Shown here in pieces: positions 8,878-17,028 of a DNA stretch of 64,000 bases (its first letter is position 1; each line of letters opens with the position of its first letter). Location: NCBI RefSeq assembly GCF_013002715.1, contig NZ_JABENB010000001.1, positions 1,612,001-1,676,000 of the forward strand, in the 5' to 3' direction. A program made the position numbers and the translations under genes. The DNA comes from Flexivirga aerilata (GTDB taxonomy: Bacteria; Actinomycetota; Actinomycetes; Actinomycetales; Dermatophilaceae). Under the pieces are notes generated by a model that did no database searches, was not told the origin of the DNA, and was given only the letters and a program-made list of their open reading frames with translations.

Positions 8878-9483
8878 TCACTGCTTCCAGGCCCAGGTGC
8901 CGAGGATCCCGTCGAGCGCCTGCGTCCCCTGGGCCGCGGCGGACTGTGCCGCGGTCAGGGTGATGGTGTAGATCTTCCCGCCGAAGATGACGACATATTG
9001 GGTCTGCGTCACCTTCGCGCCCTGTGCGGTGCGGTCGAATGAGTAACCGCGAGAAGGCAATCCGCCGACCGTCCGATCGGCGAGCTGCTTGATCGTGATG
9101 CCCTGCTGGCGCCAGCTGATCGCGGCCTGGCTGATCACGTCACCGAGATCGGGCAGCGTCTTGGGGGACTGCACGGTCACGCTCACGTTGGTGGTGACCT
9201 GGTCCTGCGCGCTCGGTGCCTGGATCGCGAGCACGGCCGGCGGGCGCTTGGCCGACTTCCAGCCGGTCGGCAGCACCACCGAGAACGACTTGTCGCTGCT
9301 CGCCGTGCTGCCGGTGGCCGCCGACGTCACCGGCGACGGGCCGGGCGACGAACTGATCGTGGTCGCCACCGGCGGGGTGCTGCTCGATGTCGCGGCCGAC
9401 CCCGAACCACCGGAGCATCCCGTCAGGCCCGTCACGCCCGCGAGCAGGAGGACCAGGGTCACGGGACGGCGTCGGTGCATCAC
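8878..9483 (-). CDS. Lipoprotein with PsbP/LpqN-like domain
   Basis: About 200 residues. A signal peptide with an LTGC lipobox (Cys near residue 25 from the GTG at 9483) is followed by a Ser/Thr/Pro linker to about residue 62. A folded domain follows (SFSVVLPTGWKSA ... TNVSVTVQSP ... TQYVVIFGGKIYTITLT), the pattern of LpqN/LpqT and DcrB/PsbP-like extracytoplasmic proteins. Its ligand is unknown. TAAGGT (9492-9497) lies 8 nt before the GTG at 9483; an ATG at 9480 is the alternative. Confidence 0.75.
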   Translation of the reverse strand: MMHRRRPVTLVLLLAGVTGLTGCSGGSGSAATSSSTPPVATTISSSPGPSPVTSAATGSTASSDKSFSVVLPTGWKSAKRPPAVLAIQAPSAQDQVTTNVSVTVQSPKTLPDLGDVISQAAISWRQQGITIKQLADRTVGGLPSRGYSFDRTAQGAKVTQTQYVVIFGGKIYTITLTAAQSAAAQGTQALDGILGTWAWKQ

Positions 9484-9494
9484 GGGCACTCACC

Positions 9495-9986
9495 TTACGA
9501 GGGCGGTGGCGCGCCTCCGCCGTGCGACACGGGGCCGTCGAAGAAGCGGGTGCTGCGGCGCTGCCAGAGCAACGCGACCACGAGCAGACCGACCACCGCG
9601 GTGAGCGACTGCACCGCCGCCATGGCGGCGACACCACGGGTGACCATGCCGATCGCGAGCAGCACGTTGAGCACCGCCAGCACGGTCGCCACGATGCGGG
9701 TCCACGGTCGCCCGGACCGCAGCAGTAGAGCCATCACCAGCCACAACACCGCGGCCACGATCGCCATCGTGAGGAAGCCGTTGCCGGCCAGGTCGGCGGC
9801 CCGCCGCACCTCCGCCGCGTCGAGCCGGTCCCCGGCCGGGCGCGACGCGTTGGACTCGCGCAGGCTGTCCCGGATCGCACCCCGGGACCCCGCGGTCACC
9901 GCGATGCCGACCACCGCGAGGGCGGCCGCGGCATACATCAGCCGCAGGGCGTTGACCACCGGCCGCGGCGGAGACTTGCGCGTCAT
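9495..9986 (-). CDS. Four-helix integral membrane protein, unknown function
   Basis: 163 residues with four predicted membrane spans (about 18-35, 72-92, 97-118 and 123-142 from the ATG at 9986). A polar loop (SLRESNASRPAGDRLDAAEV) separates the first two. The C-terminal tail is Gly/Pro-rich. No catalytic motif is visible. It is divergent from the TRIC-type gene, with 75 bases between starts, and precedes the lipoprotein gene on the same strand. Confidence 0.65.
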   Translation of the reverse strand: MTRKSPPRPVVNALRLMYAAAALAVVGIAVTAGSRGAIRDSLRESNASRPAGDRLDAAEVRRAADLAGNGFLTMAIVAAVLWLVMALLLRSGRPWTRIVATVLAVLNVLLAIGMVTRGVAAMAAVQSLTAVVGLLVVALLWQRRSTRFFDGPVSHGGGAPPPS

Positions 9987-10061
9987 GTGCACAGCCTGTC
10001 AGCAACCCGGCGCGCGGGCGGCGAACGGCACCGACACCGCGCGGTCGATAGGGTTTCGCGG

Positions 10062-10670
10062 GTGCTGCTCTCGGTCCTCAACTTCGCCGGCATCGCGGTC
10101 TTCGCGGCGTCCGGTGCGCTGCTCGGCGTGCGCCGGCGGCTGGACCTCTTCGGCATCTGGGTCGTCGCGGTGCTCACCGGCGTCGGCGGCGGCGTGGTGC
10201 GCGACGTCTTCCTCGGCATACACCCGCCGACGGCCATCGAGGACTGGCGCCTCATCGCGACCGCGAGCGGCGCAGCACTCGTCGTCTTCGAGTTCCACCC
10301 GCAGTTCTCGGCACTGCGCCGCAGCGTGCTGATCCTCGACGCGCTCGGCATGGGGCTGTTCGCCTCCACCGGCGCGCTGACCGCGCTGCAGCACCACGCG
10401 AGCGGGTTCGCCGCCGTGCTGATCGGCATCACCACCGCGGTCGGCGGCGGTGTGCTGCGCGACGTGCTGGTCAACGAGGTCCCGCTGCTGGTCCAGCAAC
10501 GGGACCTCTATGCCGTGCCGGCGATGGCCGGCGCCACCGTCCTGGTGCTGATGGAGCACACCGGCATCAGCGACGGACAGTCGCTCATCTTCGGGACTGT
10601 TCTTGCCTCGGGCTTCCGGTTGATTGCGCTGAGACTGGACTGGCGGTTGCCGCTGGCGCCCGACCGTTGA
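10062..10670 (+). CDS. TRIC-type trimeric cation channel (UPF0126)
   Basis: 202 residues with two copies of the UPF0126 unit: FAGIAVFAASGALLGVRR with GVGGGVVRDVFLG, and DALGMGLFASTGALTALQ with AVGGGVLRDVLVNEVP. Seven helices are expected. Prokaryotic TRIC homologues conduct monovalent cations. The GTG at 10062 is preferred over the longer open frame because TAGGGT (10049-10054) lies 7 nt upstream and the homologous region starts there. Residue 53 uses a rare ATA codon inside GGCATACA. Confidence 0.87.
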   Translation: MLLSVLNFAGIAVFAASGALLGVRRRLDLFGIWVVAVLTGVGGGVVRDVFLGIHPPTAIEDWRLIATASGAALVVFEFHPQFSALRRSVLILDALGMGLFASTGALTALQHHASGFAAVLIGITTAVGGGVLRDVLVNEVPLLVQQRDLYAVPAMAGATVLVLMEHTGISDGQSLIFGTVLASGFRLIALRLDWRLPLAPDR

Positions 10671-10725
10671 ACCCGGCGTCCGCCCGACCGTCAGCACACC
10701 TCCGGGCCTGGGCTAGATTCGCCGC

Positions 10726-11574
10726 GTGCGCATCGACCTGCATACCCATTCCACCCAGAGCGACGGGACCGAGGCCCCGGCGCAGCTGATGCGGTCCGCG
10801 GCCGACGCCGGCCTGGACGTCGTTGCGCTCACCGACCACGACACCACCCGCGGCTGGGGCGAGGCGGCGCGCGCGGTGCGCGAGGTCGGGGTCGCACTGG
10901 TGCCGGGCATCGAGATCTCCTGCGCCGTCGACGGCATCAGCGTGCACCTGCTCGGCTACCTGGTCGACCCGCTCGACGCCGCACTGCTCGGCGAACTCGA
11001 GCACGCCCGCGCGTCCCGTCGTACCCGCGCGCAGCGGATGGTCGAGCGACTGGCTCCGGACACCGGGCTCACCTGGGCCGACGTGCAGGAGCAGTTCGGC
11101 GCCGAGACGACGATCGGCCGGCCGCACATCGCCGACGCGCTCGTCGGCCGCGGCGTGGTGGCCTCCCGTGACGAGGCGTTCGCGTCCTACCTGGCGAGCG
11201 GGTCGAAGTATCACGTCTCGCACTACGCGCCCGACCCGGCGTTCGCGACCCGGCTCGTCCGGGCGGCGGGCGGGGTGCCGGTGATGGCGCACCCGTTCGC
11301 GGGCGCTCGCGGGCGGGTCGTCGACGACTCGGTCATCGAGCGTATGGCGGACGCCGGCCTCGCCGGGCTGGAGGTGCACCACCGGGACCACTCCGACGCC
11401 GAGGTCGGCGCCGGACTTGGCCTCGCCGAGCGGCTGGGACTGCTCGTCACCGGGTCGAGCGACTACCACGGCACCGGCAAGCAGAACGAGCTCGGCGAGA
11501 ACACCACGTCGCCGGAGGTCTTCGAGGCGATCGTCGCCGAGGCGACCTCGGGCACGCAGGTGATCCGGCCCTAG
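10726..11574 (+). CDS. PHP-domain metal-dependent phosphoesterase
   Basis: 282 residues. PHP motif I is DLHTHSTQSDG at the N-terminus, then LTDHDT, PGIEIS, AHPFAGAR and GSSDYHG. Together these form the trinuclear metal site of the YciV/RNase AM-like and nucleoside bisphosphate phosphatase group. The substrate is probably a nucleotide or RNA 5' end, by family analogy only. The GTG start is 6 nt after TAGATT (10714-10719), a leaderless arrangement. It ends before a strong hairpin. Confidence 0.88.
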   Translation: MRIDLHTHSTQSDGTEAPAQLMRSAADAGLDVVALTDHDTTRGWGEAARAVREVGVALVPGIEISCAVDGISVHLLGYLVDPLDAALLGELEHARASRRTRAQRMVERLAPDTGLTWADVQEQFGAETTIGRPHIADALVGRGVVASRDEAFASYLASGSKYHVSHYAPDPAFATRLVRAAGGVPVMAHPFAGARGRVVDDSVIERMADAGLAGLEVHHRDHSDAEVGAGLGLAERLGLLVTGSSDYHGTGKQNELGENTTSPEVFEAIVAEATSGTQVIRP

Positions 11575-11628
11575 GCATCGGCCGGAAAGAGTCCGGAAGA
11601 GTCCGGAAAAGACCCTGGAAACGAGGAT

Positions 11629-11662
11629 GGCCGCCGGCACACCCCTGGAGGTGCCGGCGGCC
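11629..11662. terminator. Hairpin terminator after the PHP gene
   Basis: Perfect 12-base arms (11629-11640 and 11651-11662) around a 10-base loop. Just before it, 11585-11612 holds three short GTCCGGAA-type repeats. Further on, an 11-base direct repeat (TTCGGATTAAT, near 11820 and 11833) overlaps the end of the luxR-type gene. Confidence 0.8.
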
Positions 11663-11838
11663 GGTTACCCCTTGGCCCGCTCGCACCCCCTTGACCCCGT
11701 GAGGGGTCGTTACGAACGTTAATCCCATGGTGCCGGTCGGCTGACCAGGAGGCCATCGGACTCGGGCCGAGGTTTCCCGGACCGGTCCTAAGACCAAGTC
11801 CTAGTCCCGTCGGTCCGCCTTCGGATTAATTGTTCGGA

Positions 11839-12831
11839 TTAATCGTCCTGCTGGTCGGCCATCCCGAGGGTCCACGCGATCGCCGAGCGCTGCGCCACGC
11901 CGAGCTTGCGCAGCACGTTGCCGACGTGCGTCTTGACCGTCTTCTGGGAGATGTGCAGCCGGTCGGCGAGCTCGGCATTGCTCAGCCCCTCGCGGGCGAT
12001 GAGCTCGGCGATCTCCGCCTCGCGGCTGGTCAGCCCCGCCTTCGGGTCCGGCCCGTCCGGTGCCTTGCGCTGGAGCCGGCCGACCAGGTCACCGATCTCG
12101 ATCTGCAGCTCCTCGCAGAGCAACTGCAACCGGCCGGTGTCCTCCACCATCGCCGGGCTCTGTGAGGTGGCCTTGTCGGCGAGCGCCCGGATCGCGTTGT
12201 GCAGCCGGTCCAGCCGCACGTTCACCTCGCCGATCAGGTCGAGCTCATTGCGCAGGTCGGCGCTGTTCAGCTCCGGGTAGATGCTGTAGAGGTCGAGCTG
12301 GTCGCGCTCCGCGGCGTCTCGGGCGAACGAGTGCATCAGCGCCCTCGCGAGCCAGTCCAGCGCGCGCACGACCTGGTCGTCATACACGTCGGGCTCGAGG
12401 CTCTGGATGCTCATCAGCCCGGCGACGTCACCACTGCCGGTGTCGAACAGCGGCACCACCACGGCATCGTGCGACACCTCGGTCTCGTCGCCGAACGGGA
12501 TCGCGTTGGCGAGCCGGGCGCCGTTGTCGTCCTGGTAGCGGTAGGGCCGTTTGCTGGCCCGGACCCAATAGGACACGCCCTGCTTGCTGAACACGCCGAT
12601 GTCGGGGCTGATGAACTCGTCGTGGTCGTAGATGTACGGGATGAAGAGGGTGTCCTCGTCCCGGTAGAAGCCGATGTAGAAGCTGTCCACCCGGGTGAGA
12701 GCGGAGATCGTGGTCCGGCAGATCGCGTAACGCGTCGCGTGCCGGCCCCGCTCGGCCGTGCGCAGTCGGATGTCGGCTCCACGGAGTCGTTCCACGAATT
12801 CGGCGTCGAACCCGGGTTGGACCGCTTCCAT
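11839..12831 (-). CDS. LuxR-family transcriptional regulator with GAF-like sensor
   Basis: 330 residues. The N-terminal half (about 15-170) looks like a GAF sensor (ISALTRVDSFYIGFYRDED, then DAVVVPLFDTGSGDVAGLMSIQS). A helical linker (about 200-255) precedes the LuxR DNA-binding domain at the C-terminus (LTSREAEIAELIAREGLSNAELADRL, HISQKTVKTHVGNVLRKLGV). No receiver domain is present. The ATG at 12831 follows the DEAD-box stop by 11 bases, so they probably share a transcript. The ligand and targets are unknown. Confidence 0.85.
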   Translation of the reverse strand: MEAVQPGFDAEFVERLRGADIRLRTAERGRHATRYAICRTTISALTRVDSFYIGFYRDEDTLFIPYIYDHDEFISPDIGVFSKQGVSYWVRASKRPYRYQDDNGARLANAIPFGDETEVSHDAVVVPLFDTGSGDVAGLMSIQSLEPDVYDDQVVRALDWLARALMHSFARDAAERDQLDLYSIYPELNSADLRNELDLIGEVNVRLDRLHNAIRALADKATSQSPAMVEDTGRLQLLCEELQIEIGDLVGRLQRKAPDGPDPKAGLTSREAEIAELIAREGLSNAELADRLHISQKTVKTHVGNVLRKLGVAQRSAIAWTLGMADQQDD

Positions 12832-12842
12832 GGCGCCCGGCG

Positions 12843-14435
12843 TCAGCCCTGCTCGGCGCGCGGCGTGCCGCTGGAGCCGCCGCGGGTGCGGCGGCGACGG
12901 CGCGGCGCGCGGGTGGCGCGGCCCTCGGACGGGGTATGACGGGAGCCCTCGCCGGCAGAGTTGTCCCCGCCGCGCCGGCCGCCGCCGGACCGGCCACCAC
13001 CGCGCGAGCCGGACGCGCCGGAGCGCCCGCGACCGCCGCCGCCCTTGGGGGCCCGCTTGCCGGTCTCGCCGAGATCTTCGAGCGACTCCGCGGTCAGCCC
13101 GGCGCGGGTGCGCTCGGAGCGGGGCAGCGTGCCGGTGGCCGACGACGGGATGTCGAGGTCGGCATAGAGGTGCTCGGACGCGGAGTAGGTCTCCGGCGGC
13201 TCGGGGATGCCGAGGTCGAGCGCCTTGTTGATCAGGCCCCAGCGGGACAGGTCGTCCCAGTCGACGAAGGTGACCGCGACGCCGGTGTTGCCGGCGCGGC
13301 CGGTGCGCCCGATGCGGTGGACGTAGGTCTTCTCGTCCTCGGGGCACTGGTAGTTGATGACGTGCGTGACGTTCTCCACGTCGATGCCGCGGGCGGCGAC
13401 GTCGGTCGCCACGAGGGTGTCGACCTTGCCGGTGCGGAACGCCCGCAGCGCCTGCTCGCGCGCGCCCTGGCCGAGGTCGCCGTGGATCGCGGCCGCGGCG
13501 AACCCGCGGCTGGTCAGCTCGTCGCTGACCTTGGCGGCGGTGCGCTTGGTGCGGGTGAAGATGATTGTCAGGCCGCGGTCGCGAGACTGCAGGATGCGGG
13601 AGAGCATCTCGACCTTGTCGAGCGCGTGCGCCCGGTAGACGAACTGCTCGATGGCCTTGACGGTGTGGCCGTCGTCGCCCTCCTCGTTCATCGCCCGGAT
13701 GTGCGTCGGCTGGGTCATGTAGCGGCGGGCGAGCGTGACGACGGCGCCCGGCATGGTGGCCGAGAAGAGCATGGTCTGCCGCGACGCGGGCGTCTGGGCG
13801 AGCAGCTTCTCGACGTCGGGCAGGAAGCCGAGGTCGAGCATCTCGTCGGCCTCGTCGAGGACGACCGACTTCACGTAGGACAGGTCGAGGTGGCCCTGCG
13901 CGGCCAGGTCGAGCAGGCGCCCGGGGGTGCCGACGACGATCTCGACGCCCTTCTTCAGCTGCTCGATCTGCGGCTCGAACGCGCGGCCGCCGTAGATGGT
14001 CGCCACCCGGATGCCGCGACGCTTCGCGGCGGTCGACAGGTCGCCGGCGACCTGCACGGCGAGCTCACGGGTCGGCGCCACGGCCAGCGCCTGCGGCTTG
14101 CCCGGGGCGGGCAGGTCGGCGAAGCCGGGGTCGTTCGGGCCGACCGAGCGGTGCAGCATCGGCACCGCGAAGCCGAGGGTCTTGCCGGTGCCGGTCTTTG
14201 CCTGGCCGATGATGTCGTGCCCGGCGAGCGCGACCGGCAGGGTCATCGCCTGGATCGGGAACGGATGCTTGATGCCGGCGTCGGAGAGCGAGGCGACGAT
14301 GTCGTCGTGCACGCCGAAGTCGGCGAACGTCTGCTCGGGTGCCTGCTCGGGAGTCTGTTCAGAAGCCTGCTCAGGTGCCTGGTCGGCGACCTGCTCAGGG
14401 GCGGCGGTGGCGGTTTCGGTGATCTGTTCTGACAT
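12843..14435 (-). CDS. DEAD-box ATP-dependent RNA helicase (RhlE-like)
   Basis: 530 residues. An N-terminal Glu/Gln/Pro-rich low-complexity segment (about 10-36, repeated PEQ units) precedes the core. Visible motifs are FADFGVHDDI, PIQAMTLP (Q motif), AKTGTGKT (I), PTREL (Ia), TPGR (Ib), VLDEADEML (II), FSATM (III) and HRIGRTGRAG (VI). The C-terminal tail (about 440-530) is Arg/Gly-rich and basic, suited to RNA binding. Its position beside a ferritin-like gene matches rhlE (Rv3211). It probably acts in mRNA turnover or ribosome assembly. Confidence 0.92.
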   Translation of the reverse strand: MSEQITETATAAPEQVADQAPEQASEQTPEQAPEQTFADFGVHDDIVASLSDAGIKHPFPIQAMTLPVALAGHDIIGQAKTGTGKTLGFAVPMLHRSVGPNDPGFADLPAPGKPQALAVAPTRELAVQVAGDLSTAAKRRGIRVATIYGGRAFEPQIEQLKKGVEIVVGTPGRLLDLAAQGHLDLSYVKSVVLDEADEMLDLGFLPDVEKLLAQTPASRQTMLFSATMPGAVVTLARRYMTQPTHIRAMNEEGDDGHTVKAIEQFVYRAHALDKVEMLSRILQSRDRGLTIIFTRTKRTAAKVSDELTSRGFAAAAIHGDLGQGAREQALRAFRTGKVDTLVATDVAARGIDVENVTHVINYQCPEDEKTYVHRIGRTGRAGNTGVAVTFVDWDDLSRWGLINKALDLGIPEPPETYSASEHLYADLDIPSSATGTLPRSERTRAGLTAESLEDLGETGKRAPKGGGGRGRSGASGSRGGGRSGGGRRGGDNSAGEGSRHTPSEGRATRAPRRRRRTRGGSSGTPRAEQG

Positions 14436-14666
14436 TCGCTTTCGAAGATTCCTATCGGCGGGCCCCGAGTGCTGCGGCGGCCGGTGGCCGGGCACGCGCG
14501 GGGCGCATGGGTGAAGCGGAGCCGATCGGATTTCTTCGTGCGGACCTTCGGGGCGAAGACCGCGATCAAGCCATGTCGTGTGCCGACCGGGCACCGTCGT
14601 GACGGAGGTGTCGCGGGGCAGTCTATCCTCATTCGCCTCCCGGGTCGGACCGTTACCATCTGCGCC

Positions 14667-15392
14667 ATGTCCGATGCCGGCTCCGCCCCCGCACCTCGCA
14701 CCCCCAGAGCGCGCACGGAGGAGGACCTCGCCGACCCGGCGTACCGTCGCGGCGTCGCCGCTCTCCTCGGAGTCCTCGCGTATGGCGAGCTCACCGGCTT
14801 CTTCACCATCGCGCAGGAGGCGGCCTTCGCGCCGCGCTCGACCGACAAGGAGTCGCTCGCCCGGGTCGCGACCGTCGAGTTCGCGCACTACGAGGGCCTC
14901 GCCGCCCGGCTGCGCGAGCTGGGTGTCGACCCGCACGAGGCGATGGCGCCCTTCACCACCGCCATCGACGAATGGCACCGCCGCGCGACGCCGTCGGACT
15001 GGCTCGAGGCCTTGATGAAGGTGTATGTCGGCAACTCCATCGCGACCGACTTCTACCGCGAGGTCGCCGACTACGTCGATCCGGCGACCCGCGGGCTGGT
15101 GCGCGACGTGCTCGAGGACGGTGGCCAGGTGGAGTTCGCCGCGGGTGAGCTGCGGCGGGCGATCGCCGCCGACGCGAAGGTCGCCGGCCGGCTCGCGCTC
15201 TGGGGCCGGCGGATGGTCGGCGAGGCGCTCTCGCAGGCGCAGCGGGTGGCGGCGGACGACGACGATCTGATGGCGCTCTTGGTAGACGACGGCTCCGGCT
15301 ACGGGCTGGACCTCGGCGGCTGGATGCACATGTTCACCCGCATCACCGACGCGCACACCGCGCGGATGGAGTCGCTCGGCCTGTCCGCCTGA
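14667..15392 (+). CDS. Ferritin-like domain protein (Rv3210c type)
   Basis: 241 residues, mainly helical. Candidate diiron-type ligands occur as GELTGFFTIAQEA, ATVEFAHYEGL, LEDGGQVEFAAGEL and a C-terminal DAHTARMESL, resembling the four-helix ferritin-like/MiaE-like bundle. The activity is unknown. The ATG is 7 nt after TACCAT (14654-14659), a leaderless arrangement. It is divergent from the DEAD-box gene, as in mycobacteria. The 231-base divergent region holds no other assignable feature. Confidence 0.75.
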   Translation: MSDAGSAPAPRTPRARTEEDLADPAYRRGVAALLGVLAYGELTGFFTIAQEAAFAPRSTDKESLARVATVEFAHYEGLAARLRELGVDPHEAMAPFTTAIDEWHRRATPSDWLEALMKVYVGNSIATDFYREVADYVDPATRGLVRDVLEDGGQVEFAAGELRRAIAADAKVAGRLALWGRRMVGEALSQAQRVAADDDDLMALLVDDGSGYGLDLGGWMHMFTRITDAHTARMESLGLSA

Positions 15393-15439
15393 GTGGCGCG
15401 GGGCAGCTGACCGACGCGGGACGTCCGGGAGTTGCGGAT

Positions 15440-15480
15440 ACGACGAAGCCCACGACCGGATCGGTCGTGGGCTTCGTCGT
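15440..15480. terminator. Near-perfect 19-bp hairpin terminator
   Basis: Arms 15440-15458 and 15462-15480 are fully complementary around a three-base loop. It separates the convergent ferritin-like and GlsB-type genes and should terminate both strands. Confidence 0.85.
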
Positions 15481-15495
15481 ACTGACGCGCTGCGG

Positions 15496-15768
15496 TCAGC
15501 GAGTGACCTGCCGGCGGCCGGTCATGTTGCCGTAGATCACGATGATGACGGCGGCGAAGATGATGCCGACGATGAACGGGATCCAGGCGAAGCCGCTGGC
15601 GTTGCGGTAACCGATCAGGCCGACGACCAGGCTGGCCAGCAGCGAGGCGACGATGCCGATGACGATCGTCATCACGACCGAGATGTTCTGCTTGCCGGGC
15701 AGCACGAGGCGAGCAAGCGCACCGATGATGAGACCACCGATGATTGCGCCGATAATTGCGCCGATCAT
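15496..15768 (-). CDS. GlsB/YeaQ/YmgE-family membrane protein
   Basis: 90 residues with three hydrophobic segments (MIGAIIGAIIGGLIIGALAR, ISVVMTIVIGIVASLLASLVVGL, FIVGIIFAAVIIVIYG) and the family's GYRN loop. This is the transglycosylase-associated / GlsB stress-response family. The ATG at 15768 has GGAGCAG five bases upstream. Such proteins are often induced by envelope or general stress, but no operator is seen. Confidence 0.85.
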   Translation of the reverse strand: MIGAIIGAIIGGLIIGALARLVLPGKQNISVVMTIVIGIVASLLASLVVGLIGYRNASGFAWIPFIVGIIFAAVIIVIYGNMTGRRQVTR

Positions 15769-16191
15769 GAGTTCTGCTCCTAACGTTTCCCCAAGGCCGC
15801 GCCGGGGGTGCGCGGCCAATCGATGAGACTTTGCCCCTTCGGAGGCCACCTTCGCAACATTTCCGGTGGGCGCGGCGAATATCGGTTCGATAAACCACCC
15901 CTACGGGTGAACAATGTGTGCATAACAGGAGAGCGGGCCATTTTCCGGCCGATCCGGGCGCCCCGGACAATCCAGGGGACGCCGATACCGGCGGTGGCGC
16001 GGGCGTAGGCCGAGAGGCGGACGGGGGTCGGGCCGGACTCAGACCAACGGCGGATGCGCGGCCAGGGTCGACCGGGGCAGGATCAGGGTCGACCCGCATG
16101 GCCGCGGCGCGGCGTCGCCGCCATAGTCGTATCGACCAGCCGGCTCCACGGGTAGAAGTGTGTTGCGAAGTCCATCGGGGAAAGGAACCTC
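15769..16191. other. 423-base divergent intergenic region
   Basis: Upstream of both the GlsB-type gene and the ABC exporter. No convincing ORF or RNA is seen. It holds a short GGTCGACC-containing direct repeat near 16065-16095. The strong ribosome-binding site of the ABC gene (GGGAAAGGA) is at its right end. The stretch 15870-15935 is more AT-rich and probably carries a promoter, but I cannot place one exactly. Confidence 0.4.
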
Positions 16192-17025
16192 ATGTCCCAC
16201 TCAGCAGGTGCGCCGTTGACCGCCGTACCGCCGCAGGCGAACGCGGCCGCGTCCGCCACGAAGCTGGTGAAGACCTACGGCAAGGGCGAGACCACCGTGC
16301 ACGCGTTGCGTTCGGTGTCGGTCGACTTCACCGCGGGGGAGTTCACCGCGATCATGGGGCCGTCCGGCTCTGGCAAATCGACCCTCATGCACTGTCTCGC
16401 CGGGCTCGACACCGCGACCAGCGGCGAGGTGCGGATCGGTGACATCGATCTGACCGGCCTCAACGACAAGCAGATGACCAAGCTGCGGCGGGACCGGATC
16501 GGCTTCGTCTTCCAGGCGTTCAACCTGGTGCCGACCCTCACCGCGCGCGAGAACATCACCCTTCCCCTCGACATCGCCGGCCGCAAGGTCGACAAGCAGT
16601 GGATGGACATGGTCGTCGACCGGCTCGGGCTGGGCGACCGGCTCGGTCACCGGCCGAGCGAGCTGTCCGGCGGTCAGGTGCAGCGCGTCGCCTGTGCCCG
16701 CGCCCTCGTGGGCCGGCCGCAGATCATCTTCGGCGACGAGCCGACCGGCAACCTCGACTCGCGGTCCTCCGGAGAGGTGCTGTCGATCCTGCGCCGGTCG
16801 GTGGACGAGTTCGACCAGACTGTGGTGATCGTGACGCACGACCCGCGCGCTGCGTCATACGCCGACCGGGTGGTGTTCCTCGCCGACGGTCAGATCGTGA
16901 GCGATCAGCGGGGCCTTTCCGGCGACGACATCTTCGAGTACATGAAGCACCTGGACGAGCCGGCCGCGCAGGCCGGCCCCGCACCGCACGACGCGGCACC
17001 GTCCGGCCCCGAGCAGGCGGGCTGA
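16192..17025 (+). CDS. MacB/LolD-type ABC transporter ATP-binding protein
   Basis: 277 residues. Walker A GPSGSGKST (about 62), Q-loop VFQAFNLVPTLTARENI, signature LSGGQVQR, Walker [13 protein letters not shown] and the switch THD are all present. The sequence belongs to the MacB/LolD exporter ATPase class. The C-terminus is a Pro/Ala-rich tail. The gene is 3 bases from the permease gene, so they form one unit. By family, it powers lipoprotein, peptide or drug movement by a mechanotransmission-type permease. The substrate is unknown. Confidence 0.92.
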   Translation: MSHSAGAPLTAVPPQANAAASATKLVKTYGKGETTVHALRSVSVDFTAGEFTAIMGPSGSGKSTLMHCLAGLDTATSGEVRIGDIDLTGLNDKQMTKLRRDRIGFVFQAFNLVPTLTARENITLPLDIAGRKVDKQWMDMVVDRLGLGDRLGHRPSELSGGQVQRVACARALVGRPQIIFGDEPTGNLDSRSSGEVLSILRRSVDEFDQTVVIVTHDPRAASYADRVVFLADGQIVSDQRGLSGDDIFEYMKHLDEPAAQAGPAPHDAAPSGPEQAG

Positions 17026-17028
17026 ACC